Below are positions 7,376 through 14,145 of a stretch of DNA of 22,323 nucleotides, piece by piece. How positions within the stretch are numbered: the stretch's first letter is position 1; each line of letters starts with the position of its first letter. Source of the stretch: JBAXHO01 sp037138855 (GTDB taxonomy: Bacteria; Patescibacteriota; Dojkabacteria; B142; OLB20); the NCBI GenBank assembly GCA_037138855.1, contig JBAXHO010000030.1, forward strand, positions 1-22,323, written 5' to 3'. Made by a program: the position numbers and the translations under genes. The notes beneath the pieces were generated by a model that was not told the origin of the DNA, did no database searches, and worked only from the letters and a program-made list of their open reading frames with translations.

Positions 7376-7382
7376 AAGTAAA

Positions 7383-7416
7383 TTTGTTAATAAATAATAA
7401 GCTATCTTAACAAATG
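7383..7416 (-). promoter_or_regulatory. Inverted repeat operator candidate upstream of b5 operon
   Basis: Perfect 9-base arms ATTTGTTAA and TTAACAAAT are separated by 16 bases and end 8 bases before the ATG of the double-b5 gene. The inner GCTATC with nearby TAACAAA recurs upstream of the other b5 gene (11141-11158). It could be a regulator site overlapping the promoter. No convincing -35/-10 pair can be fixed. Confidence 0.4.
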
Positions 7417-7482
7417 AAAGATGAAAATTAGATTAAAACGGGGTGCGGAAGTTATCTTTCACTTATTGCATTTCGGTAATTC

Positions 7483-7511
7483 GTATGGACAGGTTTCAAA
7501 CCTGTCCATAC
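7483..7511. repeat. Palindrome family A, copy 1
   Basis: Arms GTATGGACAGGTTT and AAACCTGTCCATAC pair perfectly over 14 bases around a single central C. It lies 27 bases past the stop of the HAD gene. The A/T change near the ends relative to the other copies occurs on both arms, so pairing is conserved. Confidence 0.93.
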
Positions 7512-7538
7512 AAATGATGCGCTTCAAACCATTCCGTA

Positions 7539-8186
7539 CTATTGATGCGTAAGCAAGTATGCTTTCACTGCAAACAGATTACTAAATGTAGGAATTTTAT
7601 TTTTTAGAAACTCCTCATTAGATTCAAGTCCAGTAGTAACAGCAATAAAATCTAGGCCAAATTTTTCACAGGCAATCATATCTTTGGTGGAATCACCAAT
7701 GTAAATAGCATCACTAAGTTGCCATCCCAATTCTAAAATCTTTTGTTTTACGCCCAAGAAAACTGCTGGATCTGGCTTATGAACATTAGTATCTTCACCA
7801 GCCTGAAGATAAAAAAAGTCAGATGCTGAAAATCCTAATTCTATCATTTGGGAAAGAATCACTTTTCTGGTATTTGTAGTAATAATTCCCTGTAAAAGTC
7901 CTACTTGCTTTCCAAATTCGATAATTGCTTTGGCACCAGGTAATGCCTGTAAAGGGAAATCCTGATTTAATGTTTGATATTTCTCATAAAGATTGTCTAT
8001 GCTATCTTCAACGCCCACAATTTCCTGCAAAATATCCGGGAAAACCCGTCCCCATAAATTTGCAATATGTTCACGGGAAATTTCTTTTTGATAATATTTT
8101 CGCGCTAATTCCTGGTTCTGTTTCACTTTTGCTTCAAAAGTATTCACCAAAGTATCATCAAAATCATAAAGAATAATTTTTTTCAT
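7539..8186 (-). CDS. HAD-superfamily phosphatase
   Basis: A 215-residue soluble haloacid dehalogenase-type hydrolase with a helical cap inserted after motif I. The motifs are complete: I DFDDT with nucleophile D8 and acid D10, II TTNTR (103-107), III K137 in HKPDP, IV GDSTKD with D165 and D169. This matches the phosphoglycolate phosphatase/pyrophosphatase-like group; the substrate cannot be read from sequence. It lies upstream of the b5 operon on the same strand but is set apart by 163 bases and a palindrome, so it is likely a separate unit. Confidence 0.88.
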   Translation of the reverse strand: MKKIILYDFDDTLVNTFEAKVKQNQELARKYYQKEISREHIANLWGRVFPDILQEIVGVEDSIDNLYEKYQTLNQDFPLQALPGAKAIIEFGKQVGLLQGIITTNTRKVILSQMIELGFSASDFFYLQAGEDTNVHKPDPAVFLGVKQKILELGWQLSDAIYIGDSTKDMIACEKFGLDFIAVTTGLESNEEFLKNKIPTFSNLFAVKAYLLTHQ

Positions 8187-8308
8187 GCATGTCTCTTAAT
8201 ATTTTTTCTGAAGTAATTGTCTCATATCTGAATTTTAAAAAATAGCAAAGATAGCCATATCAAGCTTCTGGAATTTGGAAAGATTATGCAATTTGAAGGA
8301 AATTTTAC

Positions 8309-8339
8309 CGTACGGACAGGTTTGAAACCTGTCCGTACG
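8309..8339. repeat. Palindrome family A, copy 2
   Basis: Arms CGTACGGACAGGTTT and AAACCTGTCCGTACG pair perfectly over 15 bases around a single G. It lies 36 bases past the stop codon of the Cys-rich membrane protein gene. The right flank (AATGATTTTAAAGCTACTTT) matches the flank of copy 3, so the repeat unit is longer than the palindrome. Confidence 0.95.
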
Positions 8340-8375
8340 AATGATTTTAAAGCTACTTTTCTTGCCGCTTTCTAC

Positions 8376-9854
8376 TTAATACTTACTACTCCCTTCCTCA
8401 GTCATTTTCGTCTGTTTGCTTCGTTTATAACTGATAATAGTCATCCCAATACCTAGCAGCGAAGGTGTAGCACATAAGGCAAGCTGCAGTATCACTGGGA
8501 TACTCTGATACAATTTCACCACGCTACGAATCATTCCCACTATTTGATTATTCTGATATTGATCCGTCGTAGTAGCTTTTGTCGTTTCTGGAGCGACATA
8601 AGCTGGATGAAAAGTTTTAAAAAGATCAAAATTTATAATCCCATTGGCATTACAGACATTATTTGCTGTCACAACTGGAGTAGTTACTATTGGTGTAGTA
8701 GAGGGAGTCAAATTCGTACAAGCAATTGAATAATAAAGATCATTAGCATAAGGAATTATATTTAAATCCATCTGACTGAAAAAGATACCATTCTCCAACG
8801 TCGTGACTGCAGTATATTTCTGATCTTGCGTCACATTTTCAAAATCATACTGTAATTGACAAGAATTTTTGCCTGTTGCTTGATAATTAATGATCACCTG
8901 AGCGGGATTAATTTCCATTTGATCTTTATTGATCTCAATACATTCTCCTGTTTCTGGCAACGCTAATACTAATCCAGGCTCAAAAGCAAAAGTACCTTGA
9001 TAATTTGCAGCATTACCAACTTCCGAACTAGCAATAATTTTAAAAACATAATTCGCAGTAATATCTAATCCAGTTAATTGAGCGCAATGTGATCCATTAT
9101 ACTGATTCTCAATCACAGTACTTTGGGAAAAAGTCCCTTTATTGGCCACAATCGTCCCGAAACTGACATACCCTTTTGTAGCCACGTTGGTATCCCAGCA
9201 AATTTTCGCAGTAGCCAAAGTTTTTTCAGGAGTGGTAACAATATTACTGATCGCTATTGCGATTTGACACTTACTTTGTCCAGGATCCACAAGACATGAT
9301 ACACTAGCAGCAGTTTGAGTATTGGGAGTAATCGTAGCTTCTAAAGTAACCTGACTGGTAATATTAGTTGGTACTGGAGTATTAGTATTAGCCACACTTT
9401 GAGTAGCAATCACAGTATTAGTAGCAACAGGTATAACTGTAGGAGTAGGACTCGGATGTAGCTCTACCCCAATAGTAGGCGTAACAGTGGGAAATAAGCA
9501 ACTACAACTATTTCCAGCACAAACTGCCACATTGGTATCAAGACAACTACTTGACAATAAATTACCATTACTGCAGCTGCAACTCTCTTCAGGTTGTCCA
9601 CCACCCATATCGGTTGGCATAAAATTCACACAAGAACAAGTGACCGGATCCAGATAATTATCAGGACAAGTAAGGCTACAAGTGGAAGCATGTTCCACTT
9701 CTTTGGGGACAAAATCAAAAACAGTAAAAAGAATCAAACCAACAATAAACAAAGCAAAACTAATTAATAATACCAATTTCCATTCCACCACCTGCTCTTT
9801 TTTTGTCACACCGGGAAGTTTATCAATAAGGCTATTTAACCAGATTTTCATCAT
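8376..9854 (-). CDS. Cys-rich, stalked membrane protein with Fn3-like domain
   Basis: A 492-residue protein of unknown function. An N-terminal membrane helix (about 27-49) leads to a cysteine-rich segment (59-120) with about 12 Cys in CxC and CSC patterns, then a Pro/Thr-rich stalk (121-180). A beta-rich region (185-292) with ICWDTNVATKGYVSFGT and YVFKIIASSEVGNAANY looks like a fibronectin type III-type domain. Another beta region follows (300-385), then a C-terminal helix (about 452-475) and a basic/polar tail. Both ends probably lie inside, with the middle displayed outside. The stalk resembles the linker of the short b5 protein. LPETG occurs at 299-303 but far from the C-terminus, so it is not a sorting signal. 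Whether it works with the flanking b5 proteins is unknown; position is the only link. Start may be the first or second ATG. Confidence 0.7.
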   Translation of the reverse strand: MMKIWLNSLIDKLPGVTKKEQVVEWKLVLLISFALFIVGLILFTVFDFVPKEVEHASTCSLTCPDNYLDPVTCSCVNFMPTDMGGGQPEESCSCSNGNLLSSSCLDTNVAVCAGNSCSCLFPTVTPTIGVELHPSPTPTVIPVATNTVIATQSVANTNTPVPTNITSQVTLEATITPNTQTAASVSCLVDPGQSKCQIAIAISNIVTTPEKTLATAKICWDTNVATKGYVSFGTIVANKGTFSQSTVIENQYNGSHCAQLTGLDITANYVFKIIASSEVGNAANYQGTFAFEPGLVLALPETGECIEINKDQMEINPAQVIINYQATGKNSCQLQYDFENVTQDQKYTAVTTLENGIFFSQMDLNIIPYANDLYYSIACTNLTPSTTPIVTTPVVTANNVCNANGIINFDLFKTFHPAYVAPETTKATTTDQYQNNQIVGMIRSVVKLYQSIPVILQLALCATPSLLGIGMTIISYKRSKQTKMTEEGSSKY

Positions 9855-9973
9855 AATTATGTAAAAAGCAAAAATATTAACTAGTTTCAGTGTAGTACAA
9901 ATTAAAGGGGAAGTAAAAAGAACGGGGAACGGTGTCCGGCGTTTAGAAGAATAATTTCAAACTCGTATCATCA

Positions 9974-10002
9974 GTACGGGCAGGTTTGAAACCTGTCCGT
10001 AC
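9974..10002. repeat. Palindrome family A, copy 3
   Basis: Arms GTACGGGCAGGTTT and AAACCTGTCCGTAC with a single central G. The one difference from the consensus (GGGC against GTCC) gives a G-T pair. It is followed by AAATGATGTCAAAGCTACTTT, as after copy 2. It lies 58 bases past the stop of the gene at 10060. Confidence 0.93.
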
Positions 10003-10029
10003 AAATGATGTCAAAGCTACTTTCAGTAT

Positions 10030-10049
10030 GGGTTGCAGATCTGCAACCC
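10030..10049. repeat. Palindrome family B, copy 2 (GGGTTGCAGATCTGCAACCC)
   Basis: A perfect 20-base palindrome 10 bases past the stop codon of the b5 membrane protein gene. It sits right beside family A copy 3, so both palindrome families occur together here. Confidence 0.93.
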
Positions 10050-10059
10050 CTCCATCAAG

Positions 10060-11118
10060 CTACTTTTTCTCAATTCTCTTTCTCAATATCAATTTCACCG
10101 GGGCAATATATTGATTAAGCCGCAGAATTAAATGTAATAGAATTAACGTCGCAAAAACAAGGGAGCCTTCGACATGCCAATATAGAAAATCAAATGGTAC
10201 TTTAGCTAATGCTGGTATTGAATATTGAAAAACTAGATAAAATCCGAATAATGCTGATGGAATCAAAGAGATTATCAAAGCGCTATTCCAAAGCAAATTA
10301 AATTTGGGTCTTTGAAATGATTTCTTACCAAAGGGACTTTTCATGAGAAAATAGGTACCCAGATAAAAAATTAAAGTAGCAGTAAAGGGAACCCAGAAAT
10401 TATAAGGATTCTTAATAGTAATTTTATTACTTGAACTTGTCTCTCCTACATTATCAGATACCAAATTGTTTGAATTCGCTGCATCACCAATTTTCATTTT
10501 CTCGGCAATGTCTTTGATCTGTGCTGGTGAGAACTTATATTCGACGCGTAATTCGTCGAGAATTGAAGTCACTGAGTAAGATTGTTTCAACTGAAAAGCT
10601 TTCACGATTTCTTTTAAGAGATTTTCCGCATCAATATCCCACAAATCAGCAATCTCCTGAATTGATAATGCTTTCATCGCCTGTCCTTCAATCTCTACCG
10701 AATATTGATCTGTTTCAGTGCTAGATTCACTTGCTGCCTCAGTTGTCGAAACAGCATGTGTCACAGTCGCTACTGACTTTTCTGTATTAACTGGTGTCGT
10801 GACTAAAGTCCCAATCTGATAGCTGGTAAGCATGGCATAACTACTAGTACGATGATCAATATTCATACCATCTTTCGTTTTAAAAGCCTCTGTCATATCT
10901 TTACCACACCAGGGGCGAATGTCATAGTAACGATCATGGCTTCGCAAATAGGATGTAAAATCATAAACGTTACCTTGAAAACTCATCCAACAATCATTAC
11001 TGGAAACATGCTTAGCTACTTCAGCAGCTGTATATGATGTGGCAGCTTCAGATGTAATTGCATAAACCGGTAAAAGCATAAAAAAAACAGCAACTGCTGT
11101 AAGAAAAAATCTCTTCAT
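10060..11118 (-). CDS. Secreted cytochrome b5 domain fused to haem-type membrane helices
   Basis: A 352-residue protein. A signal peptide (1-25, hydrophobic core then SEA-A) precedes a b5 domain (27-107: YTAAEVAKHVSSNDCWMSF, VYDFTSYL, CGKDMTEAF). H61 and H89 are the likely axial ligands. The HPGG turn is replaced by HDRYYDIRPWCG, and C43 and C71 could form a disulfide. A polar linker leads to a small helical region (147-210: LSIQEIADLWDIDAENLLKEI and FSPAQIKDIAEKM), which resembles short helical modules seen next to membrane cytochromes. Three helices follow (about 242-259, 276-298, 314-336), the last carrying H315 and H329, spaced as in b-type haem helices of the DUF4405/b561 kind. The predicted role is membrane haem to extracellular b5 electron transfer. 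Only one His pair is visible, so haem content in the membrane part is uncertain. Confidence 0.8.
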   Translation of the reverse strand: MKRFFLTAVAVFFMLLPVYAITSEAATSYTAAEVAKHVSSNDCWMSFQGNVYDFTSYLRSHDRYYDIRPWCGKDMTEAFKTKDGMNIDHRTSSYAMLTSYQIGTLVTTPVNTEKSVATVTHAVSTTEAASESSTETDQYSVEIEGQAMKALSIQEIADLWDIDAENLLKEIVKAFQLKQSYSVTSILDELRVEYKFSPAQIKDIAEKMKIGDAANSNNLVSDNVGETSSSNKITIKNPYNFWVPFTATLIFYLGTYFLMKSPFGKKSFQRPKFNLLWNSALIISLIPSALFGFYLVFQYSIPALAKVPFDFLYWHVEGSLVFATLILLHLILRLNQYIAPVKLILRKRIEKK

Positions 11119-11195
11119 ATAAGTTTTAAAATAAATTTATGCTATCAATATAACAAAATTGAATTGAAATTGATGTGAAATTAATTTGAATAGCA

Positions 11196-11201
11196 TATAA
11201 T
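11196..11201 (+). promoter_or_regulatory. Possible -10 box of the HD-domain gene
   Basis: A consensus TATAAT lies 75 bases before the HD gene ATG, in the divergent spacer. A weak TTGATG at 11170-11175 is 20 bases away, longer than ideal, so only the -10 element is convincing. Confidence 0.3.
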
Positions 11202-11276
11202 TATGATCACATCTTTAATAGTAGAAAGTAGTCAGTAGACTGCAAATTTAGTATTTTAAATTTATAAGAATTACCC

Positions 11277-11873
11277 ATGACCAATTCACCTGATTTTTTT
11301 CTCAAAGTGAAGGATTATGTATTTCAAATATTTAAAAACAATCAACAAGAAAGTGGGTTTGAACATTTGGAAAGAACTGTTTTCTAGGTTGACCAATTAA
11401 ATTCAAAACCTTCTTTAGCTCTTAGAATAGCAGCTATTGCACATGATATTGAAAGACCATTTCGAAAAGAAAATCCTTTATTAAAAATGCAACAATCAAA
11501 TAAAGGTTATCGTGATGAAGAGCATTTAAAGTCACATCAGGAAAAAGGTGCAGAAATTATCGCAGAATACTTATCATGTATCAGTGCGCCAATTGATTTA
11601 GTTAAACACGTAAGTAAACTCATCGCTAAACATGAAATTGGGGGTAATGCTGAACAAAATTCTTTAAAAGATGCAGATAGTCTAAGCTTCTTCGAAACAA
11701 ATGCGGATGGTTTTATAAAGAAACATTTACCGCTCGTCGGAGAAGCTAAAGTTCGGGAAAAATTCAATTGGATGTATGACAGAATATCAGATTCTCAAGC
11801 AAAACAACTTGCAAAGCCTTTTTATGACAAGATTATGCAGGAATTTGAAAAAACGGTGTCCGGTAATCGGTGA
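11277..11873 (+). pseudogene. HD-domain phosphohydrolase with in-frame TAG at codon 37
   Basis: Reading from the ATG at 11277, one frame runs to 11873 (198 codons plus stop) except for a TAG at 11385-11387. Both sides are clearly the same HD domain: H30 in GFEHLERTVF before the stop, H56-D57 in AIAAIAHDIERPF after it, then H87, H111/H119 and LKDADSLSFFE with D132/D134. The family hydrolyses phosphomonoesters or phosphodiesters with bound metal. The residue at the stop is probably Trp (TGG to TAG), giving TVFWVDQL. An intact C-terminal part could start at the ATG at 11487 but would lack the HD motif. A recent nonsense mutation or a sequence error is most likely; a recoded amber codon is less so. 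The last codons overlap a 12-base word also seen at 9928-9939. Confidence 0.82.
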
Positions 11874-12041
11874 TCAGAATCCGGGATCTTATTTGTTTCC
11901 GAAATGCCAGATGCGAAATACGTCTTACTAAGATTCTTAGATTCTTAGATTCTTATATTCTTAACTTCTCTCTTGCTACTTCCTACTTACTATTTAATCT
12001 TATTCTCACTCTACAAGATACTAGATACCAGCTACTAGATA
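11874..12041. other. Low-complexity convergent spacer
   Basis: Between the convergent HD gene and maf. It holds GATTCTTA repeated in near-tandem (about 11931-11962), then words such as CTACTTCC, ACTAGATA and CAGCTACTAGAT. No hairpin with a U-tract and no gene is seen. Confidence 0.6.
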
Positions 12042-12686
12042 TTAATTGCTCCGCAATCCATTCAATCCCCTACACTTCTCGCTATCCATTTTTCGCATCT
12101 CGTCCAATTTACTCAATTCAAACTTCATTCCCAATTTTATTAATACTCCGGCAATTTCGTAGATTGGTAATCCTAAGATATCAAAATACGAGCCTTGAAA
12201 CTTAGTGATAAATTTCGCTGCTGTACCTTGTACGCCATAACTACCAGCGAGGCCTAGCCATTCTTTATCGGATACATAATTTGTGATTTCCTCTGCTGTT
12301 AAATCTTTAAAAGTGATAGTGGTATTGGCAACTCCGGAACTAATCACTTTGTTATTGATTACGATTGCAAAACCGCAATGAGTATAATGACTTTTCCCGG
12401 AATAATTTTCCAAAAACTGCTTTGCCATTTCAGGATTTTGCGCCTTACCAAATGTCTTACCCGCCAAATCTATGGTTAAATCACTGCCGATGACAATGGC
12501 ATCAGAATAGTCAATGGCAACCTTCAAGGCTTTTTCCTTGGCCAGGCGTAAAACATAACTTTCCGGCTGCTCATTTTCTTTTATGCTTTCATCGATATCA
12601 GCCGGAATTGTGGCAAATTCCAAACCAAGCATGGAGAGAATCTCTTTACGGCGTGGTGAGGAACTGGCGAGAATGAGTTGGGACAT
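12042..12686 (-). CDS. maf: Maf-like nucleoside triphosphate pyrophosphatase
   Basis: A 214-residue Maf/YhdE family protein. These cytoplasmic enzymes hydrolyse non-canonical or excess nucleoside triphosphates (for example dTTP, UTP or modified bases) to the monophosphate and pyrophosphate. Family marks are LASSSPRRKEIL (6-17), IVIGSDLT (65-71) with D69, the GK(S)HYTHCG turn (97-105), GLAGSYGVQGTAAKFI (145-160) and GSYFDILGLP (165-174). A C-terminal tail of about 20 charged residues (195-214) exceeds the usual family end and may be a read-on into spacer DNA. The ATG at 12686 is fixed by the SSSPRR motif near the N-terminus. The leader carries the same TTTTAAC words as the PEP carboxylase leader and no Shine-Dalgarno. 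Confidence 0.93.
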   Translation of the reverse strand: MSQLILASSSPRRKEILSMLGLEFATIPADIDESIKENEQPESYVLRLAKEKALKVAIDYSDAIVIGSDLTIDLAGKTFGKAQNPEMAKQFLENYSGKSHYTHCGFAIVINNKVISSGVANTTITFKDLTAEEITNYVSDKEWLGLAGSYGVQGTAAKFITKFQGSYFDILGLPIYEIAGVLIKLGMKFELSKLDEMRKMDSEKCRGLNGLRSN

Positions 12687-12794
12687 GGGCTAAAAGTTAA
12701 AAGATAAGAGTTAGAAGATAATAGTTATATAGATACAAGTTACAAAAAAATTAATACAATAAAAGATTAAATTGATTATAAATTTAACATTGAA

Positions 12795-12819
12795 AATATT
12801 CAATAAGCATAATATTCAA
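12795..12819 (+). promoter_or_regulatory. Direct repeat AATATTCAA x2 upstream of GT-kinase operon
   Basis: Two perfect 9-base copies of AATATTCAA with a 16-base period, 60 bases before the start codon of the glycosyltransferase. A TATATT at about 12852-12857 could be a -10 box, but no good -35 is visible. Possible regulator binding site. Confidence 0.35.
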
Positions 12820-12879
12820 GCTTTTTTAATAGAATTTTATTGAATTCTTTGGTATATTGATTTTTAAAATTTCAATACT

Positions 12880-14136
12880 ATGGCAAGAATTCTCTTTTTA
12901 CCCTACTCACATCAACTAGGTACAACTTATGGCCTTGTAGATCTGGCAACCCAATTTAAAAATCTTGGGGATGAAATAATCTTTGCTGGCGAGGGTAAAT
13001 TTCTCAACTATGCCTCAGCTGCAGGGTTTAAAGTGATTCCTCTGATTGAAGTCGATTTTAAAGTTTATCGAGAATTTGTTGATCGCGGTAATCTGACATT
13101 CCATAATGAGAAATCAATTCGACAACATGTGAAGGCAGAATTAGAATTATATGAAAGAGTAAAACCAGATTTAATTATTTCGCAAGGTCGTACTACAGTT
13201 GCTTTATCAGCGCAAATTGCTAAAATCAAATTAATCAACGTTTCCATTGCTTTTCTCACTAAATACTACGGTTTGAAAGTAGAAATGCCGGAAACATTTA
13301 GTGCGTATTTCCTCACACAAATCCCAATCATCGGAAAAATCATTAACAATAACACACACCGCTTTGTCCAGCTAAAAGCAAAAATGAGTATCAAACCATA
13401 TAACAAAATTCTCAAGGAATATGGTCATAAGCCTTTTGAGACAATGTATGATGTATATGCCGGTAATATGCTTACTTTAATTCCTGAAAACAGTGATTTA
13501 TTTCCACTCAATAAAAATTATCCCAAAGATAAATATATTTTTACTGGACCATTACTTACCAACAATCATTATCAAGTACCTGACTGGTATAATGAAACAA
13601 AAGAGAAAGATGGTAATTTTATTTACCTCTCAATGGGATCATCTTCTGATAAGCTTTATCCGCAAATTCTGAAACGTTTAGTAGAAATTTATCGTAATAA
13701 AAAGAATTTCTACATCATTACTAATTCATGCTTTCTGGTCGATCTTGAAAAGATCAAACTAACCTTACCAGATAATTTTTTCATTACTGATACTGCTCCT
13801 GCTCAAATTATGTTGGAACTTGCTGATTTGACTATTTGTCATGGCGGTAAAGGAACAATTTATCACTCCCTGATTGAGGGTGTCCCGATTTTTGGAATTC
13901 CCCAGCAAGCTGAACAAGAGATTAATCTGAAAAGAATTAAAGAACTAAATCTAGGTGATTATCTGCTTGCCAGTAAATTGAAGAGTTACTCGAATCAGAG
14001 ACTAGAAACCATGATCAATCGTATCCTTTTTAATAAACGCATCAAAAACAAAGTTCTCTCATTTTCAAATAAAATTAGAACGCAAATGACAACTATTGAT
14101 CTTATCGTTAAAGAGATACATAATAAAATTAATTAA
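12880..14136 (+). CDS. GT1-like (GT-B fold) glycosyltransferase
   Basis: A 418-residue protein of the UDP-glycosyltransferase/MGT-like group. The N-terminal Rossmann half begins MARILFLPYSHQLGTTYG and binds the acceptor. The C-terminal half has IYLSMGSSS (248-256), TDTAPAQIML (303-312) and the donor-binding HGGKGTIYHSLIEGVPIFGIPQQAEQ region (321-346), which matches the family HGG signature and the acidic/Gln residues that hold the sugar nucleotide. The acceptor (lipid, glycan or small molecule) is unknown. No signal peptide or membrane helix is evident. The gene ends 9 bases before a sensor kinase, so the two are probably cotranscribed, suggesting an envelope- or glycan-related role. The start is the only sensible ATG; there is no Shine-Dalgarno, just AT-rich leader. 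Confidence 0.88.
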   Translation: MARILFLPYSHQLGTTYGLVDLATQFKNLGDEIIFAGEGKFLNYASAAGFKVIPLIEVDFKVYREFVDRGNLTFHNEKSIRQHVKAELELYERVKPDLIISQGRTTVALSAQIAKIKLINVSIAFLTKYYGLKVEMPETFSAYFLTQIPIIGKIINNNTHRFVQLKAKMSIKPYNKILKEYGHKPFETMYDVYAGNMLTLIPENSDLFPLNKNYPKDKYIFTGPLLTNNHYQVPDWYNETKEKDGNFIYLSMGSSSDKLYPQILKRLVEIYRNKKNFYIITNSCFLVDLEKIKLTLPDNFFITDTAPAQIMLELADLTICHGGKGTIYHSLIEGVPIFGIPQQAEQEINLKRIKELNLGDYLLASKLKSYSNQRLETMINRILFNKRIKNKVLSFSNKIRTQMTTIDLIVKEIHNKIN

Positions 14137-14145
14137 ATTCAATTT

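Noticed and set aside
8309..8339. Family A palindromes as plain rho-independent terminators
   Set aside because: No consistent U-tract follows them on either strand, and identical copies behind unrelated genes are better explained as dispersed repeats. A side role at mRNA ends remains possible.
8952..8966. LPETG in the protein encoded at 8376-9854 as a sortase signal
   Set aside because: It lies about 190 residues before the C-terminus and is followed by a soluble beta region, not by a hydrophobic helix and basic tail.
11385..11387. Reassigned amber code for the whole genome
   Set aside because: Other genes here end at TAG without downstream extension of their domains, for example the gene ending at 10060, and no other in-frame TAG disrupts a domain.
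11870..12205. Plus-strand open frame of 111 codons after the HD gene
   Set aside because: It covers a repeat-rich spacer and the antisense of maf; composition is not protein-like and no motif is seen.
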